From assembly GCA_035606355.1 (NCBI GenBank), contig DATNFO010000007.1, positions 74,852 to 138,851 of the forward strand: a stretch of DNA of 64,000 nt, given 5' to 3'. This DNA comes from Sulfopaludibacter sp035606355 (GTDB lineage Bacteria > Acidobacteriota > Terriglobia > Bryobacterales > Bryobacteraceae). Below the pieces are notes generated by a model, which ran no database searches, was not told where the DNA came from, and worked only from the letters and a program-made list of their open reading frames with translations. The translations under genes and the position numbers were made by a program. Below are positions 27,069 to 36,625 of the stretch, one piece after another; position 1 is the first letter of the stretch, and each line of letters opens with the position of its first letter.

Positions 27069-30000
27069 TTAGTCCTTTGCCACGGCAAATGCATCCACGT
27101 CGACGTACGTGTTTGTGGCATCGGGATTTTTCTTTCCCTCGACGTGGATTGTAATCACGTGAAGACCGCTTCCGTTCGCTGAGAATGTCATGCCAAATTG
27201 CCATTCGATGTCTTTGTTATACAAGTCCACGGCGCCCTGAGTGACTCCGTCGATATCCACTTCCGCTATGCCTCGATTCGGCGCTTTTGTGAAGATCCAC
27301 GTAACTTTACTGCCGTTGAATGCCAGCGCGGCTTCGCTTCCGGCGATGTCCGTGTAGGCTACTGTCTTGTCATAAGCCTCGGCAAATTCGCCGCGCGCCC
27401 AGAATCCGCGGAGCCGCACTTCGGGGTCGGTGTCGTCGTGCTTGCCGGGGCCCCCGGTGATGAGCGGCCGAATGCCGGCGCGATGCTTCAACTCTGGCTG
27501 GCTCAAGGTGAGGCAGGTGGGGTCGAGGCGCGAAAGGTAATAGGGCTCGCGTTCGTATTGCACCACGGTGCAGGTTTCCAGAAATTCCCCCAGCAGCATC
27601 GGCTCGAGCGCGTAGCCGCCACCTTGACGGCGTGCCAGGAAATACTGGATGCCCCACTCCTTGATCAAGGCGGCGACTCCGGAGAGATCTTTCGCATCGG
27701 CCATCGCTCTCCAGACGCTGTATTGATGCCAGTTGTTGAGGTAGACATCGGCGTATGCCACGTCCGCTACATCCGCGTCGGCCGTCAGCAAAACGGGCGG
27801 ATGCTGCGGCAGCGCCGCATAATGGGCGGCCACGTCGCGAGGGCGTGCGACGTCATGGAGGAAGCGCTCGCGGCCGCCGGCGCGGAACGTCGTCTGCGAG
27901 TAGAAATCCTTGTGGTACCAGCTGGAGGCAGGTGAAAACCAGATGTTCAGCGCCGCGCATGCCAGCAGGTACGCAGTCAGGCTGCGCGCCAGCCAGCGGT
28001 GTCGATCCTTGGCCCAGCCTAGCAGCGCCGCGCACGGCACAAACAGCAGCGGCAGGGCAGGGTAGAGATACCGCGCGTTCGGCTCGCTCCCGAGCACGAT
28101 AAGCGCGGCGCTGAATGCGACCGCAGCGGCGCTGATCGCGACGGCGCGGCGAGACGCCAGCAACGCCAGCAGAGCGAGCGGGGCAAGCGCCAGATATTGG
28201 TAACCGAAGGAGCCGTCCTGACCCTCGTAAAACAGGTGCGTATGAAAGGTAAGGTCGTAGAGTGTTTTCCAGGAGAGTGGCTGGCGGAAACGGAATTCTT
28301 TGATAACTGCGTCGTGGGGCAGCACCGCGGAATGGAAGCTCTGGTTCAGGAAAGGGAAGAAGGGGTTACCGGTTTTCGCGATTGCGATCGCATACGATGG
28401 TGCTCCCAGTACAACCAGGATCGCGAGCGCGACGGCGAAGTGCTTCCACCGGCCGCGCACAGCAATCGCGGCGAGGACGAACGCGGGCACCACGATTGCA
28501 AACGCTCCCAGCTTTATCGTGAGTGCCGTGCCGGCCAGGATAGCCGCGATGTATAACCATCGACGTTCGCGCGATTCCCAAAAACGCCACAGCGCCGTCG
28601 TCATGCCGAGCAGCATCGCGGCAAGCATGTTTTCAACGAACAGGGATCCGGTGACGAGTTGTACGAGCGGCGTGGTCGCGAAAATAGCGGCCAGGAACAT
28701 CGCTGCGCCCCGCGACAGCCAGCGGCGCACTGCCGCGTAGAGCAGCGCGATTACTGCGAGCAGCATCGTGAAGTTGATCAGGTGCGTCGCAGCCTCGCCG
28801 CCGAGCAGGTACACGATTGTGAAGACCCAGTCGGCGCCCATCGGCATGACGGACCAGAGAACGCGAGCGGGCTCCCAGGCGAGCCGGTGATGCGCGGCGA
28901 TGTGGACGGGGATCGCGAGATGCATCGCCAGGCCGTCTGCGCCCACCTCGGGCTTGAGGGCGACCAGCCAGTGCATTCCGAGCACGAAAATGAGGAGCGC
29001 GAATCCGGCGCGCTCGGCCGCGGTCGACAAGTCCATCGCACGGATGCGCTGCCACACTTCGCCCAGCATGGCGCCAACTCCGCGCAGATCCGCGATGATC
29101 GGCGCCAGCAGCAGAATCGCCCAGACGGCCGGATAGTTCACCGGGAGCCGAGCCACCACATTCATCAGGAAAATGTATCCGCCGATCCCGGCGAGCACGG
29201 TGAGGACTCCCGCGTCCTTCGGGCGGCCCAGAATGCGCGATCCCACCGCCCAGGCCGCAACCAGGAACAGAGCAGTTGCGAGCAGCGCCGGGATGCCTGC
29301 GGCCGCGGCGGTTCCCGCAATCGCCAGCGCGGCGGCAAGCGTCGCGGCGCACCACGATGCCATGAGCATGAGCGGCAGGCCCACCGCGAGAACAAGGGCG
29401 CTATAGCGGCCCAGCCGGTGGATGCCCCCAGGCAGCCAGATGAATTGGTGAAACAGGTCGCCGGTAGCGAAGCCGTAAACTTCCACAGCGGCCACGCAGA
29501 CGAGCACAACTGCGCAGAGCATCGGCAGCAGCCTGGGAGTCGAACGCGTTTCCGGGGCAGCCTCCGTTCTTTTGAAAATGAGCGACCTCTGCACCGCAAA
29601 GTTAACGAAGAAGAGCGCGCTTTCCACCATCAGCTTCGCGGCCATTACTCCGATGGCCGTCTGCGCGGTGAGGAATCGAATGCCCGCGTATGACGCCGAG
29701 CCGCTGACCACCACCAGCGCCAGGTACTTTGGCAGAGTCTGCGAATGCCGCTCCCGCGAGTAGAACACGCCCGTGCGCACCAGCCAGTAGTTGAAGGCCA
29801 CCGCGAGAATGCGGCCCGCGATCTGCGAAACGAGTATGTGCCCGGTAGAGCGGTACGCCAGGTAGAAGATGAGATTGTCAACCGCCGCCGAAACGAGCGA
29901 GGCCGAGGTGAAGCGCAGCAGCACGGAGTAAATGCGTGCCGAATCGCGAACCGGATGAAAGTGCGACGATGCGTTGCCTTGCTCATAGATGGTGCGGATG

Positions 30001-30581
30001 GGCACCTCGACGGCAGGCACGCCCTGCTGCTTTGCCGCGAGCAGCATCTCGAGCTCGAATTCGTAGCCGTTACTTTGCAGCGATGTCAGCGCGGGAAACA
30101 GCGCCGCCGGAATGCCGCGCAAGCCGGTCTGCGTGTCCTTGAGTTTCTGGCCGACCACCGCATGCATGACTCCGCGGGTCACGGCGTTGCCGAAACGGCT
30201 ACGCAACGGCACTTCTCCTTGAAACGCGCGACTGCCGAGGATCAGCGCGCCGGGCCGCACGCGCAGCGCATCGCTCACGAGCGCGATATCGTCGGGATGG
30301 TGCTGCCCATCGGCATCCGCGGTAATGACACCCTCGCAATCGGGGAATTCCGCTGCGGCTGCCGCGATGCCGGTTTTCAGCGCCGCCCCTTTTCCGCGAT
30401 TGCTCTCATGCCTGAGTAGCCGCACGCCCACGATCTTCGCAACCTCCGCGAAAATGCCGGAGCACGAGGCGTCGCTACCGTCATCAATGACGAAAATCGG
30501 AGTGCCGGCCGCGGCAACCGCGCGAACCACGCCGGCAAGAGCGGCGGAAGGCTGGTACGCAGGGATGACGACGGGCCGCAA
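27069..30581 (-). CDS. GT2 / GtrA / membrane glycosyltransferase fusion protein
   Basis: The 1170-residue protein joins four parts. Residues about 1-215 are a DPM1-like GT2 glycosyltransferase (VIPAYQPSAALAGVV, VIDDGSD, ADADGQHHPDD). Residues about 225-345 are a GtrA-like flippase (RFTSASLVSAAVDNLIFYL, FVNFAVQRSLIFKR). Residues about 350-930 are a multi-span, GT39-like region. The last ~180 residues are a soluble beta-rich module (RLRGFWARGEFAEAYDK, GLHVITIHVEGKK). It could make a polyprenyl-phosphate sugar, flip it and transfer it. It starts four bases after argD. Confidence 0.8.
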   Translation of the reverse strand: MRPVVIPAYQPSAALAGVVRAVAAAGTPIFVIDDGSDASCSGIFAEVAKIVGVRLLRHESNRGKGAALKTGIAAAAAEFPDCEGVITADADGQHHPDDIALVSDALRVRPGALILGSRAFQGEVPLRSRFGNAVTRGVMHAVVGQKLKDTQTGLRGIPAALFPALTSLQSNGYEFELEMLLAAKQQGVPAVEVPIRTIYEQGNASSHFHPVRDSARIYSVLLRFTSASLVSAAVDNLIFYLAYRSTGHILVSQIAGRILAVAFNYWLVRTGVFYSRERHSQTLPKYLALVVVSGSASYAGIRFLTAQTAIGVMAAKLMVESALFFVNFAVQRSLIFKRTEAAPETRSTPRLLPMLCAVVLVCVAAVEVYGFATGDLFHQFIWLPGGIHRLGRYSALVLAVGLPLMLMASWCAATLAAALAIAGTAAAAGIPALLATALFLVAAWAVGSRILGRPKDAGVLTVLAGIGGYIFLMNVVARLPVNYPAVWAILLLAPIIADLRGVGAMLGEVWQRIRAMDLSTAAERAGFALLIFVLGMHWLVALKPEVGADGLAMHLAIPVHIAAHHRLAWEPARVLWSVMPMGADWVFTIVYLLGGEAATHLINFTMLLAVIALLYAAVRRWLSRGAAMFLAAIFATTPLVQLVTGSLFVENMLAAMLLGMTTALWRFWESRERRWLYIAAILAGTALTIKLGAFAIVVPAFVLAAIAVRGRWKHFAVALAILVVLGAPSYAIAIAKTGNPFFPFLNQSFHSAVLPHDAVIKEFRFRQPLSWKTLYDLTFHTHLFYEGQDGSFGYQYLALAPLALLALLASRRAVAISAAAVAFSAALIVLGSEPNARYLYPALPLLFVPCAALLGWAKDRHRWLARSLTAYLLACAALNIWFSPASSWYHKDFYSQTTFRAGGRERFLHDVARPRDVAAHYAALPQHPPVLLTADADVADVAYADVYLNNWHQYSVWRAMADAKDLSGVAALIKEWGIQYFLARRQGGGYALEPMLLGEFLETCTVVQYEREPYYLSRLDPTCLTLSQPELKHRAGIRPLITGGPGKHDDTDPEVRLRGFWARGEFAEAYDKTVAYTDIAGSEAALAFNGSKVTWIFTKAPNRGIAEVDIDGVTQGAVDLYNKDIEWQFGMTFSANGSGLHVITIHVEGKKNPDATNTYVDVDAFAVAKD

Positions 30582-30585
30582 GTGC

Positions 30586-31803
30586 TTACGCCTTGCCGAG
30601 AACCTTGCCGAGAATCTTCACTGCCTGGTCCACTTCCTTTTCCGTGACGATGTACGGCGGCAGGAAGCGCAGCACGGTATCGTGAGTGCAGTTGATGAGC
30701 AGTCCATTGGCCATCGCGTCGAGCACAATCTGCTTGCCGGGTCCGTTCAACTCCACACCGAGCATCAGGCCGAAGCCGCGCACTTCTTTAACGATCGGGT
30801 GCTTGCGCTTGAACTCGTTCAGCGACAGGTGGAAGTAGCCGCCAACGCGCTGAATCGCGGGCATCAGTTCATCCAGCACTTGCAGGAATTCCAGGCCGAC
30901 GCGGCAAGCCAGCGGACCGCCGCCGAACGTGGTGCCGTGCATCCCCGGCTTGATGGCCGCGGCTGCGCGATCGTTGGCGACGATGAAGCCCAGCGGTATT
31001 CCGCACGCCACCGGCTTCGCTGCGACTACGATGTCCGGCAGAATCACCGGGGAAGACCGTTGATATGCAAAGTATGTTCCGGGCCGGCCTACACCGCATT
31101 GCGTTTCGTCGGCCACCAGCAGTGCGTTGTAGCGATCGGCGAGTTCACGGGCCTTCATGACGAATTCGTGCGTCAGCGGATGAATGCCGCCTTCGCCTTG
31201 GATCATCTCCATCACGATGCCCGCAGTGCGATCGTTAAACGCCGCCTCCAAGGCTGCGACATCGTTCGGCGGAATGAACTTCACTCCGGGCACGAGCGGT
31301 TCGAAATCCTGACGGTACTTCGGCTGTCCGGTAATGGAGAGCGCGCCCATCGTGCGGCCGTGGAAGGAGTTTTCGAGCGAGATGACTTCGAACTTCTCCG
31401 GGTTGATCGCGCGCCCGTGCGAGTGAATCATCTTCAGTGCGCCTTCGATCGCCTCCGTCCCGGTGTTGCAGAAGAACGTGCGCTTCAGACCCGTCATCTC
31501 CACCAGCCGCTTGGCCAGCGGCCCCTGATACTCGTTGTAATAAAGGTTCGATGTGTGAATGATGCGGCCGGCTTGCTCGCGCAGCACTTTCATGATGCGC
31601 GGATGCCCGTGTCCGAGTGCATTTACGCCAATGCCGCTGATGAAATCCAGATAGCGTTTGCCGCTTGTGTCATAGACGTAGCAGCCTTTTCCGCGCGCCA
31701 GAACCAGCGGATAACGGGCGTAATTCTGCAACACATATTCGCGCTCAATGTCCATCACGGACTGCGCGCTGGGTTCCACGGCAGGAGGAAGGGCGCTTGT
31801 CAT
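30586..31803 (-). CDS. argD: class III aminotransferase, probable acetylornithine aminotransferase
   Basis: The 405-residue PLP enzyme shows YLDFISGIGVNALGHGHPRI, FFCNTGTEAIEGALKM, the PLP aspartate in ADETQCGVGRPG, the likely Schiff-base lysine in VVAAKPVACGIPLGF and TTFGGGPLACRVGLEFL. It best fits ArgD, which converts acetylglutamate semialdehyde to acetylornithine, but related omega-aminotransferases (4-aminobutyrate, ornithine) are hard to exclude. It sits between a double cyclophilin and the glycosyltransferase fusion, four bases from each, not beside other arginine genes. Confidence 0.8.
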   Translation of the reverse strand: MTSALPPAVEPSAQSVMDIEREYVLQNYARYPLVLARGKGCYVYDTSGKRYLDFISGIGVNALGHGHPRIMKVLREQAGRIIHTSNLYYNEYQGPLAKRLVEMTGLKRTFFCNTGTEAIEGALKMIHSHGRAINPEKFEVISLENSFHGRTMGALSITGQPKYRQDFEPLVPGVKFIPPNDVAALEAAFNDRTAGIVMEMIQGEGGIHPLTHEFVMKARELADRYNALLVADETQCGVGRPGTYFAYQRSSPVILPDIVVAAKPVACGIPLGFIVANDRAAAAIKPGMHGTTFGGGPLACRVGLEFLQVLDELMPAIQRVGGYFHLSLNEFKRKHPIVKEVRGFGLMLGVELNGPGKQIVLDAMANGLLINCTHDTVLRFLPPYIVTEKEVDQAVKILGKVLGKA

Positions 31804-31807
31804 CTAA

Positions 31808-32890
31808 TCATTTTTGCACAGGATCGATTGTAGCTTCCAAGATCTCCAAGCGTCGAACGGGGGCTTCGCCGTTGACCTCTTCCTTCTCAAATGCATCTAA
31901 AACTTCCATGCCTTCGACGATGCGTCCGAAAGCGGAATAGTGACCGTCCAGGTGCGGCGCGTCGCCGAGCATCAGGAAAAAAGATGTGGTTGCGGAATCC
32001 GGGTCGTCGGTGCGCGCCATCGACACGATCCCACGAACATGCTTGACGTCGTTGCGGAACTCGCCTTTGAGCGGTGTTATCCAGCGGTCAGCAGGATGCC
32101 CTCCGCCGCCCGCCCGCGTATCGGGCATGCCGCCCTGCACTACGAATCCCTTGATGAGGCGATGGAAAGCGGTGCCGTTGAACCAGCCGGTCTGCGTCAG
32201 CATCAGGAATCGGCGGACGTGGTTGGGCGCCCAATCGGGCTCCATTTTGATTTTCATTGTGCCGAGCGTCGTCTTCATGGTGACAGTGCGGCGCAGGTCG
32301 TCGATGGGCGCGTTGACGAACGGCTCCACTTTCTTCTTCTCGATGGTCACTTTCTGAATGCGAACGGGAGTTTGTGTCATGCCGTTAGCGTCCACAGGGG
32401 TCGTGGAGATCTTCTCGACGAGGTCCATCCCTTCGGTGACGCGTCCGAATGCGGTGTACTGGCCGTCGAGCGGCGGCTGCGGGGCGATGCAGACGAAGAA
32501 CTGGGCGCCGTCGCTGTCTTTCTTATCGGGGATGCGCACGGTGGAGACCACGCCGCGCTCGTGCTTAATGTTGTTGAACTCGGCGGGCAGCAGGTTCAGG
32601 CCGCCGGTACCCCAGAGGTTTCTCGGCGTTTTGGCGTTCTTCAGCAGTGGGTCGCCGCCCTGAATAATTCCGCCGGCCACGACGCGAAAGAAAGCGCTGC
32701 CGTCATAGTAGCCGTCGCGCGCGCGCTTAATGAACTCGTCGACGTGCTTCGGCGCGGCTTGCGGGAAAAACTCAAATCGAAAGGTGCCGGCGTCCGTAGC
32801 AACCACTGCTTCCACATCTGCGGGCGACTGCGCCCAACCCGCGGCCACCGCCAGCAACACGAGCGGCGCCGCCAAAATCCGCGATCCCAT
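31808..32890 (-). CDS. secreted tandem-domain cyclophilin PPIase
   Basis: The 360-residue protein has a signal peptide (ending AAGWAQ) and two cyclophilin-type prolyl isomerase domains, about residues 25-195 and 205-355. Each shows the fold landmarks: FEFFPQAAPKHVDEFIK with GAQFFVCIAPQPPLDGQY in the first, and MEPDWAPNHVRRFLML with ATTSFFLMLGDAPHLDGHYS in the second. It would speed folding of exported proteins. It heads the operon with argD and the glycosyltransferase fusion. Confidence 0.88.
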   Translation of the reverse strand: MGSRILAAPLVLLAVAAGWAQSPADVEAVVATDAGTFRFEFFPQAAPKHVDEFIKRARDGYYDGSAFFRVVAGGIIQGGDPLLKNAKTPRNLWGTGGLNLLPAEFNNIKHERGVVSTVRIPDKKDSDGAQFFVCIAPQPPLDGQYTAFGRVTEGMDLVEKISTTPVDANGMTQTPVRIQKVTIEKKKVEPFVNAPIDDLRRTVTMKTTLGTMKIKMEPDWAPNHVRRFLMLTQTGWFNGTAFHRLIKGFVVQGGMPDTRAGGGGHPADRWITPLKGEFRNDVKHVRGIVSMARTDDPDSATTSFFLMLGDAPHLDGHYSAFGRIVEGMEVLDAFEKEEVNGEAPVRRLEILEATIDPVQK

Positions 32891-32904
32891 TTCTCTACTT
32901 TAGC

Positions 32905-33118
32905 TGCTTGCCCGCGCTCGCATCCCGGCGCCGTGTACCGCTGGCTTTCGGAGTTGCTTTTACGCCGACTTCAAACCGCACCCGAATCCCCGGCACCGGG
33001 CCCGCTCCCTCACGGTCACGGCTCCGTCAGTAGTTGATTCGGCTAGCGGAGCCGCGACCGTGAGGAAGCGGTAAAAGGTGTATCGAAAGGCGGATGAAGC
33101 GCGACGAGATCAGCAGCC
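32905..33118. repeat. MITE/REP-like palindrome, copy B
   Basis: Arms at 33003-33026 and 33047-33071 pair as in copy A (14915-15040), followed by the same tail (GTAAAAGGTGTATCGAAA, GAAGCGCGACGAGA). Upstream (32905-33002) are two degraded copies of the ~82-bp tandem unit. The element fills the space between the cyclophilin and AlkD-like genes; 32891-33177 has no other feature I can support. Confidence 0.8.
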
Positions 33119-33177
33119 GGATTTTTTCACAAGCCCGTGAGGAAGGAGCGCGCGATCGCCACCCAGCCGCGGCCTTT

Positions 33178-33882
33178 TCACCCCGTCCCGGCTTCACGCT
33201 TGCGTGCTTCCATATAATGGCGCCGCTCGGGCTCGGCGAAGCGCTCGATGGCATACCTCAGCATAGTCCGCGGCATCACGGCGGCGTGCGCATCCAGAAA
33301 ATGCTTCAGTGCGGCGGCATCTCGTTTCCCGGCCTCGCGCAGCATCCATCCGGATGCCTTGTGGATCAGGTCCTCTTTATCGCCGAGCACCTCTTCGCAC
33401 AGCGCCAGGGTGTCCGCCACGTTGCCGTTGCGGATGAACCAGAGGGTCGCCACGAGCGCGATCCTTCTGTCCCAAATGCTCCGCGCACGAATCATCCGGT
33501 AGAGCACCGACTTGTCACGGTTCAGCAGGTGTCGGCCGACGATGTAAGGGGCGCTGTCGTCTACGCCATCCCAATCGTGAATCGCCGACCGGTTTTTCAT
33601 GTAAAGGCCATAGATCGCGGATTGGCCGCGTTCATCGGCGCGCTCCATTTGGCTGCGAAGAATGGCGTGGGCGAGCGAGCGCTCCTCGTGTACACGGGAC
33701 CGCATCAGTTCCACAACTTCCGGTAGCGGCATATCGCCAAATTCCGCGGCGACCCGGCGTACCTGAGGCACAGTGACGCCGAGGAACTTATCGCTGTCGC
33801 AATTCTTGAAGAACCACTGCTGTGCCTTGGCACGTTCCGGGTCGGAATGTTCTCGCAATTTCGCGCGTGCGCGGTTCAGCAT
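33178..33882 (-). CDS. DNA alkylation repair (AlkD-like) HEAT-repeat protein
   Basis: The 234-residue protein matches the AlkD-type glycosylase family: FFKNCDSDKFLGVTVPQVRRV, then YIVGRHLLNRDKSVLY, IWDRRIALVATLWFIRNG and DLIHKASGWMLREAGKRD. AlkD removes bulky or cationic N-alkyl adducts without base flipping. The Trp and Asp/Glu patches (IWDRRIAL, WMLRE) expected at the DNA-binding groove are present. It stands alone on the minus strand. Confidence 0.88.
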   Translation of the reverse strand: MLNRARAKLREHSDPERAKAQQWFFKNCDSDKFLGVTVPQVRRVAAEFGDMPLPEVVELMRSRVHEERSLAHAILRSQMERADERGQSAIYGLYMKNRSAIHDWDGVDDSAPYIVGRHLLNRDKSVLYRMIRARSIWDRRIALVATLWFIRNGNVADTLALCEEVLGDKEDLIHKASGWMLREAGKRDAAALKHFLDAHAAVMPRTMLRYAIERFAEPERRHYMEARKREAGTG

Positions 33883-33932
33883 GAGAGCATTTTAACTGGC
33901 ATCGTCGCGTTGGCGCGGAATTCAAGCAGGAT

Positions 33933-33980
33933 GGACACCGGCTCCGCTGGGGGTCTCAACCGCGAGTGGAGCCGATGTCC
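33933..33980. repeat. inverted repeat
   Basis: Sixteen-base arms at 33933-33948 and 33965-33980 pair with two mismatches (GGCTCC core), followed by TTTT on the plus strand. It lies between the AlkD-like gene and the small membrane protein gene. No plus-strand gene ends here, so a terminator role is uncertain. Confidence 0.45.
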
Positions 33981-34002
33981 TTTTCATGGGTTCGGGAGGT
34001 GG

Positions 34003-34149
34003 CTAGGACACCATTCGGACGGCGAAGACTAAGCCTCCGAAGAGAATAACGGAGAGGACGGCGATCACGGCATTCTTTGCAATTCTTTGGGTGCGAGTAC
34101 TCTCCAAGTCTAAATCGTGCTTCATTTGTGCGTCGAGACTGTCGAACAT
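34003..34149 (-). CDS. small single-span membrane protein
   Basis: The 48-residue protein (MFDSLDAQMKHDLDLEST start) has a short charged N-terminus and a C-terminal membrane segment (AVIAVLSVILFGGLVFAV). A good Shine-Dalgarno sequence (GGAGG) lies nine bases before the ATG at 34149, so this start is preferred over the longer frame to 34284. Function unknown; it follows the sensor kinase genes on the same strand. Confidence 0.55.
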   Translation of the reverse strand: MFDSLDAQMKHDLDLESTRTQRIAKNAVIAVLSVILFGGLVFAVRMVS

Positions 34150-34252
34150 AGACGTTCCGCCTCCAGGCAGATCCGACACAACTATGCTCCTAGTAGATGG
34201 AAAATTCAATAGGGTAATCGCACACTTCTGCGGCGGGCGGGACAGGCGGCCG

Positions 34253-36625
34253 TCACCTTGCCGCGTTGGTCGCGCGCTGCTCAACCACCTTCTTGACGCA
34301 GTCGGCCAAGGCTTTTGCGCTGTATGGTTTCTGCAGAAATGCCGCCATGCCCCGCTCGCCGAACCGCTCCTTGGCCATGCTTTCGCTATAGCCGCTGGAA
34401 GCGATCACGGGCACGTCCGCCGATATTTTGCGGAGTTCTTCCATCGCCTCCGCACCGCTCATCACCGGCATCATCATATCCAGCAGGACCAGGGTTATGT
34501 CGCGCCGGCGGTCTCGAAACATCTCTACGCCTTCCTCGCCGTTCGCCGCCAGCAGCACGGAGTATCCATACCGCTCCAGCGTAACCCGCGCCATGTCGCG
34601 AACCAATTCCTCATCGTCGATTACCAGCACCGCCCCTGCGCCGCGGAGGTCTCGCTTCTGTTCAGCGCGTTCCGGCTTGGGCTGAGCGGCCGACCCCGCC
34701 GGCAGGAGAATCTCGAACGTTGTGCCCTTGCCCGGCGAAGTCTCCATGCGGATGGCGCCCTTGTGTCCGCGCACGATGCCAAGCGCCGCCGCTAAGCCGA
34801 GGCCGCGGCCGGTAAACTTCGTCGTGAAGAACGGGTCGAAGATGTGCGGCCGCACCGATTCGTCCATGCCGCAGCCATTGTCGCGGACCTGGATCGCGAC
34901 GTACGCGCCCGGCTCGATGTGGTCCAGCACGAAGCTGGTGCGCGCGATCGCCGCTTCGTCCAGATGCCGCAGACGCGTGGACACCGAAACCACACCCGAT
35001 CTGTCTTCGCCGATCGCCTCCGCGCCATTGATCACCAGGTTCATCACGAGTTGCTGAATTTGCGCGGGGTCCACATCCACATCCGGGAGCCCGTTGCCCA
35101 ATTCCAGGCGCAATTCGACTTTCTTGGGAATGGAGCTCTGAATCAGGCTGGAGATTTCCCGCACCAGACCGCTCAAACTGGTCGATTGGACGAAGAATCG
35201 GCCCTTTCCCGAATACGCGAGTAGCTGCCTGGTCAGATCCGCCGCGCGCTCGCTGGCAAGCATTACGTTCTGCAGCATCGGCCGAAGGTGGCTGCTTTCC
35301 GGAAGTTCATCGAGCACCAGGCTGGCGTTGCCCAGGATACCGGTCAGCAGATTATTAAAGTCGTGCGCGACCCCGCCCGCGAGAATGCCGATGCTTTCCA
35401 GTTTTTGCGCCTCGCGCATGGCCTCGCTGGTGCGCTTCTGGTCGTCGATGTCTGTACAGGTTCCGAACCACTTCACGATCGCCCCGGTGGTATCGCGCAG
35501 CGGAACGGCGCGGCCCAGAAACCAGCGATAAGTTCCTTCCGCCCCCCGAAAGCGGTACTCGATCTCGAACACTTCGCCCGTTCGCAGGCTGCGCTGCCAC
35601 CGTTCCTGCATGGATGCGGCGTCTTCCGGGTGTAGCACGCTATGGCCGGCGACGCGGCCATAGGTCTCATGCTCGCTGAGGCCGGTGAATTCGAACCATC
35701 GGCGGTTGAAGTAATCGACTTGCCCGTCCGGACGCGCGGTCCAGACGATCTGCGGAATAGCCTCCGCCAGGCTGCGATAGCGCTTCTCGCTGCTCTGCGC
35801 TTCCGCCAACTCAACCTGCTCGCGAATTCGCTCCGCCCGCTCCTCGTCGGCGTGCTTACGATCCGTAATGTCCTGCCCCGCGCCGTAGATGCGGCACACG
35901 CGGGTATGGGCGGCGTCCCAAACCGGCTGAGCCGAATCGCGCAGCCAGCGCACTTCCTTGTTTTTAGTTACGATGCGAAACTCGGCCTGATAAGGACGTC
36001 CGAGCAGCAACTGCTCGCGGCCCTGCTCGATCCTGGAGCGGTCGCTCGGATGAACTACCGGCAGCAAAACCGCCTCTTCCAGATCCACGGATGTGTAACC
36101 GGTGATGCGCGTGAAGGCCTGCGTGAGCCACTCCAGAGCGACTGAGCCATCAGCATCCACGCGGTAGCAATAGGCGTAATCGCTGCAAAGCTCGGAAACC
36201 GTTCGATACCGCTCCTCGCTGATGCGGAGCTGCTCCAGCGCGCGTTCGTGCTCCTGCTTGAGCCTCGCTTTTTCCAGGGATTCCCGCGCGACCAGCGGCA
36301 AACGGTGCAGATGGCCCTTGAGAACATAATCCGCTAGTCCGGCTTTCATGCCGGCCGCGGCGATCTCTTCACTTCCGGTATCGGTGACCATCACGACCGG
36401 CGTCTCCGGATGTTTCCGCCGCACCTGCTGCAGCACGTTCAAGCCATCGCTCCACTGGAGCCGGTAGTCCGTGAGAACGAAGTCGAGGTCTTCGCGTTCG
36501 AGCGCTTCGTCCAGCATGGATTGCCGGATGATCTCTTCAAATTCCGCGTCCGGGAACGTCTTCTTCACGCGTCCGATGACTAATTCGCGGTGATCCGGAT
36601 TGTCATCAATGACCAGTATCCTCAT
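34253..36625 (-). CDS. hybrid sensor histidine kinase: REC-PAS-PAS-HK-REC
   Basis: The 790-residue protein has a receiver (about 1-125, ILVIDDNPDHREL, FVLTDYRLQW), two PAS domains (about 150-270 and 285-405; RYRTVSELCSDYAYCYRV, RYRSLAEAIPQIVWTARPDG), a HisKA/HATPase core (LAGGVAHDFNNLLTGIL with the phospho-His, MNLVINGAEAIGE, DNGCGMDE, TGRGLGLAAALG) and a C-terminal receiver (VLVIDDEELVRDMA, LVLLDMMMPVMSG). The ATG at 36625 lies 20 bases inside the upstream kinase gene. Its N-terminal receiver could take phosphate from that kinase. No DNA-binding output is present. Confidence 0.9.
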   Translation of the reverse strand: MRILVIDDNPDHRELVIGRVKKTFPDAEFEEIIRQSMLDEALEREDLDFVLTDYRLQWSDGLNVLQQVRRKHPETPVVMVTDTGSEEIAAAGMKAGLADYVLKGHLHRLPLVARESLEKARLKQEHERALEQLRISEERYRTVSELCSDYAYCYRVDADGSVALEWLTQAFTRITGYTSVDLEEAVLLPVVHPSDRSRIEQGREQLLLGRPYQAEFRIVTKNKEVRWLRDSAQPVWDAAHTRVCRIYGAGQDITDRKHADEERAERIREQVELAEAQSSEKRYRSLAEAIPQIVWTARPDGQVDYFNRRWFEFTGLSEHETYGRVAGHSVLHPEDAASMQERWQRSLRTGEVFEIEYRFRGAEGTYRWFLGRAVPLRDTTGAIVKWFGTCTDIDDQKRTSEAMREAQKLESIGILAGGVAHDFNNLLTGILGNASLVLDELPESSHLRPMLQNVMLASERAADLTRQLLAYSGKGRFFVQSTSLSGLVREISSLIQSSIPKKVELRLELGNGLPDVDVDPAQIQQLVMNLVINGAEAIGEDRSGVVSVSTRLRHLDEAAIARTSFVLDHIEPGAYVAIQVRDNGCGMDESVRPHIFDPFFTTKFTGRGLGLAAALGIVRGHKGAIRMETSPGKGTTFEILLPAGSAAQPKPERAEQKRDLRGAGAVLVIDDEELVRDMARVTLERYGYSVLLAANGEEGVEMFRDRRRDITLVLLDMMMPVMSGAEAMEELRKISADVPVIASSGYSESMAKERFGERGMAAFLQKPYSAKALADCVKKVVEQRATNAAR

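Noticed and set aside
30325..31833. 502-codon plus-strand open frame opposite argD
   Set aside because: The composition is Arg/His/Gln-rich with no domain; the minus-strand aminotransferase explains the sequence.
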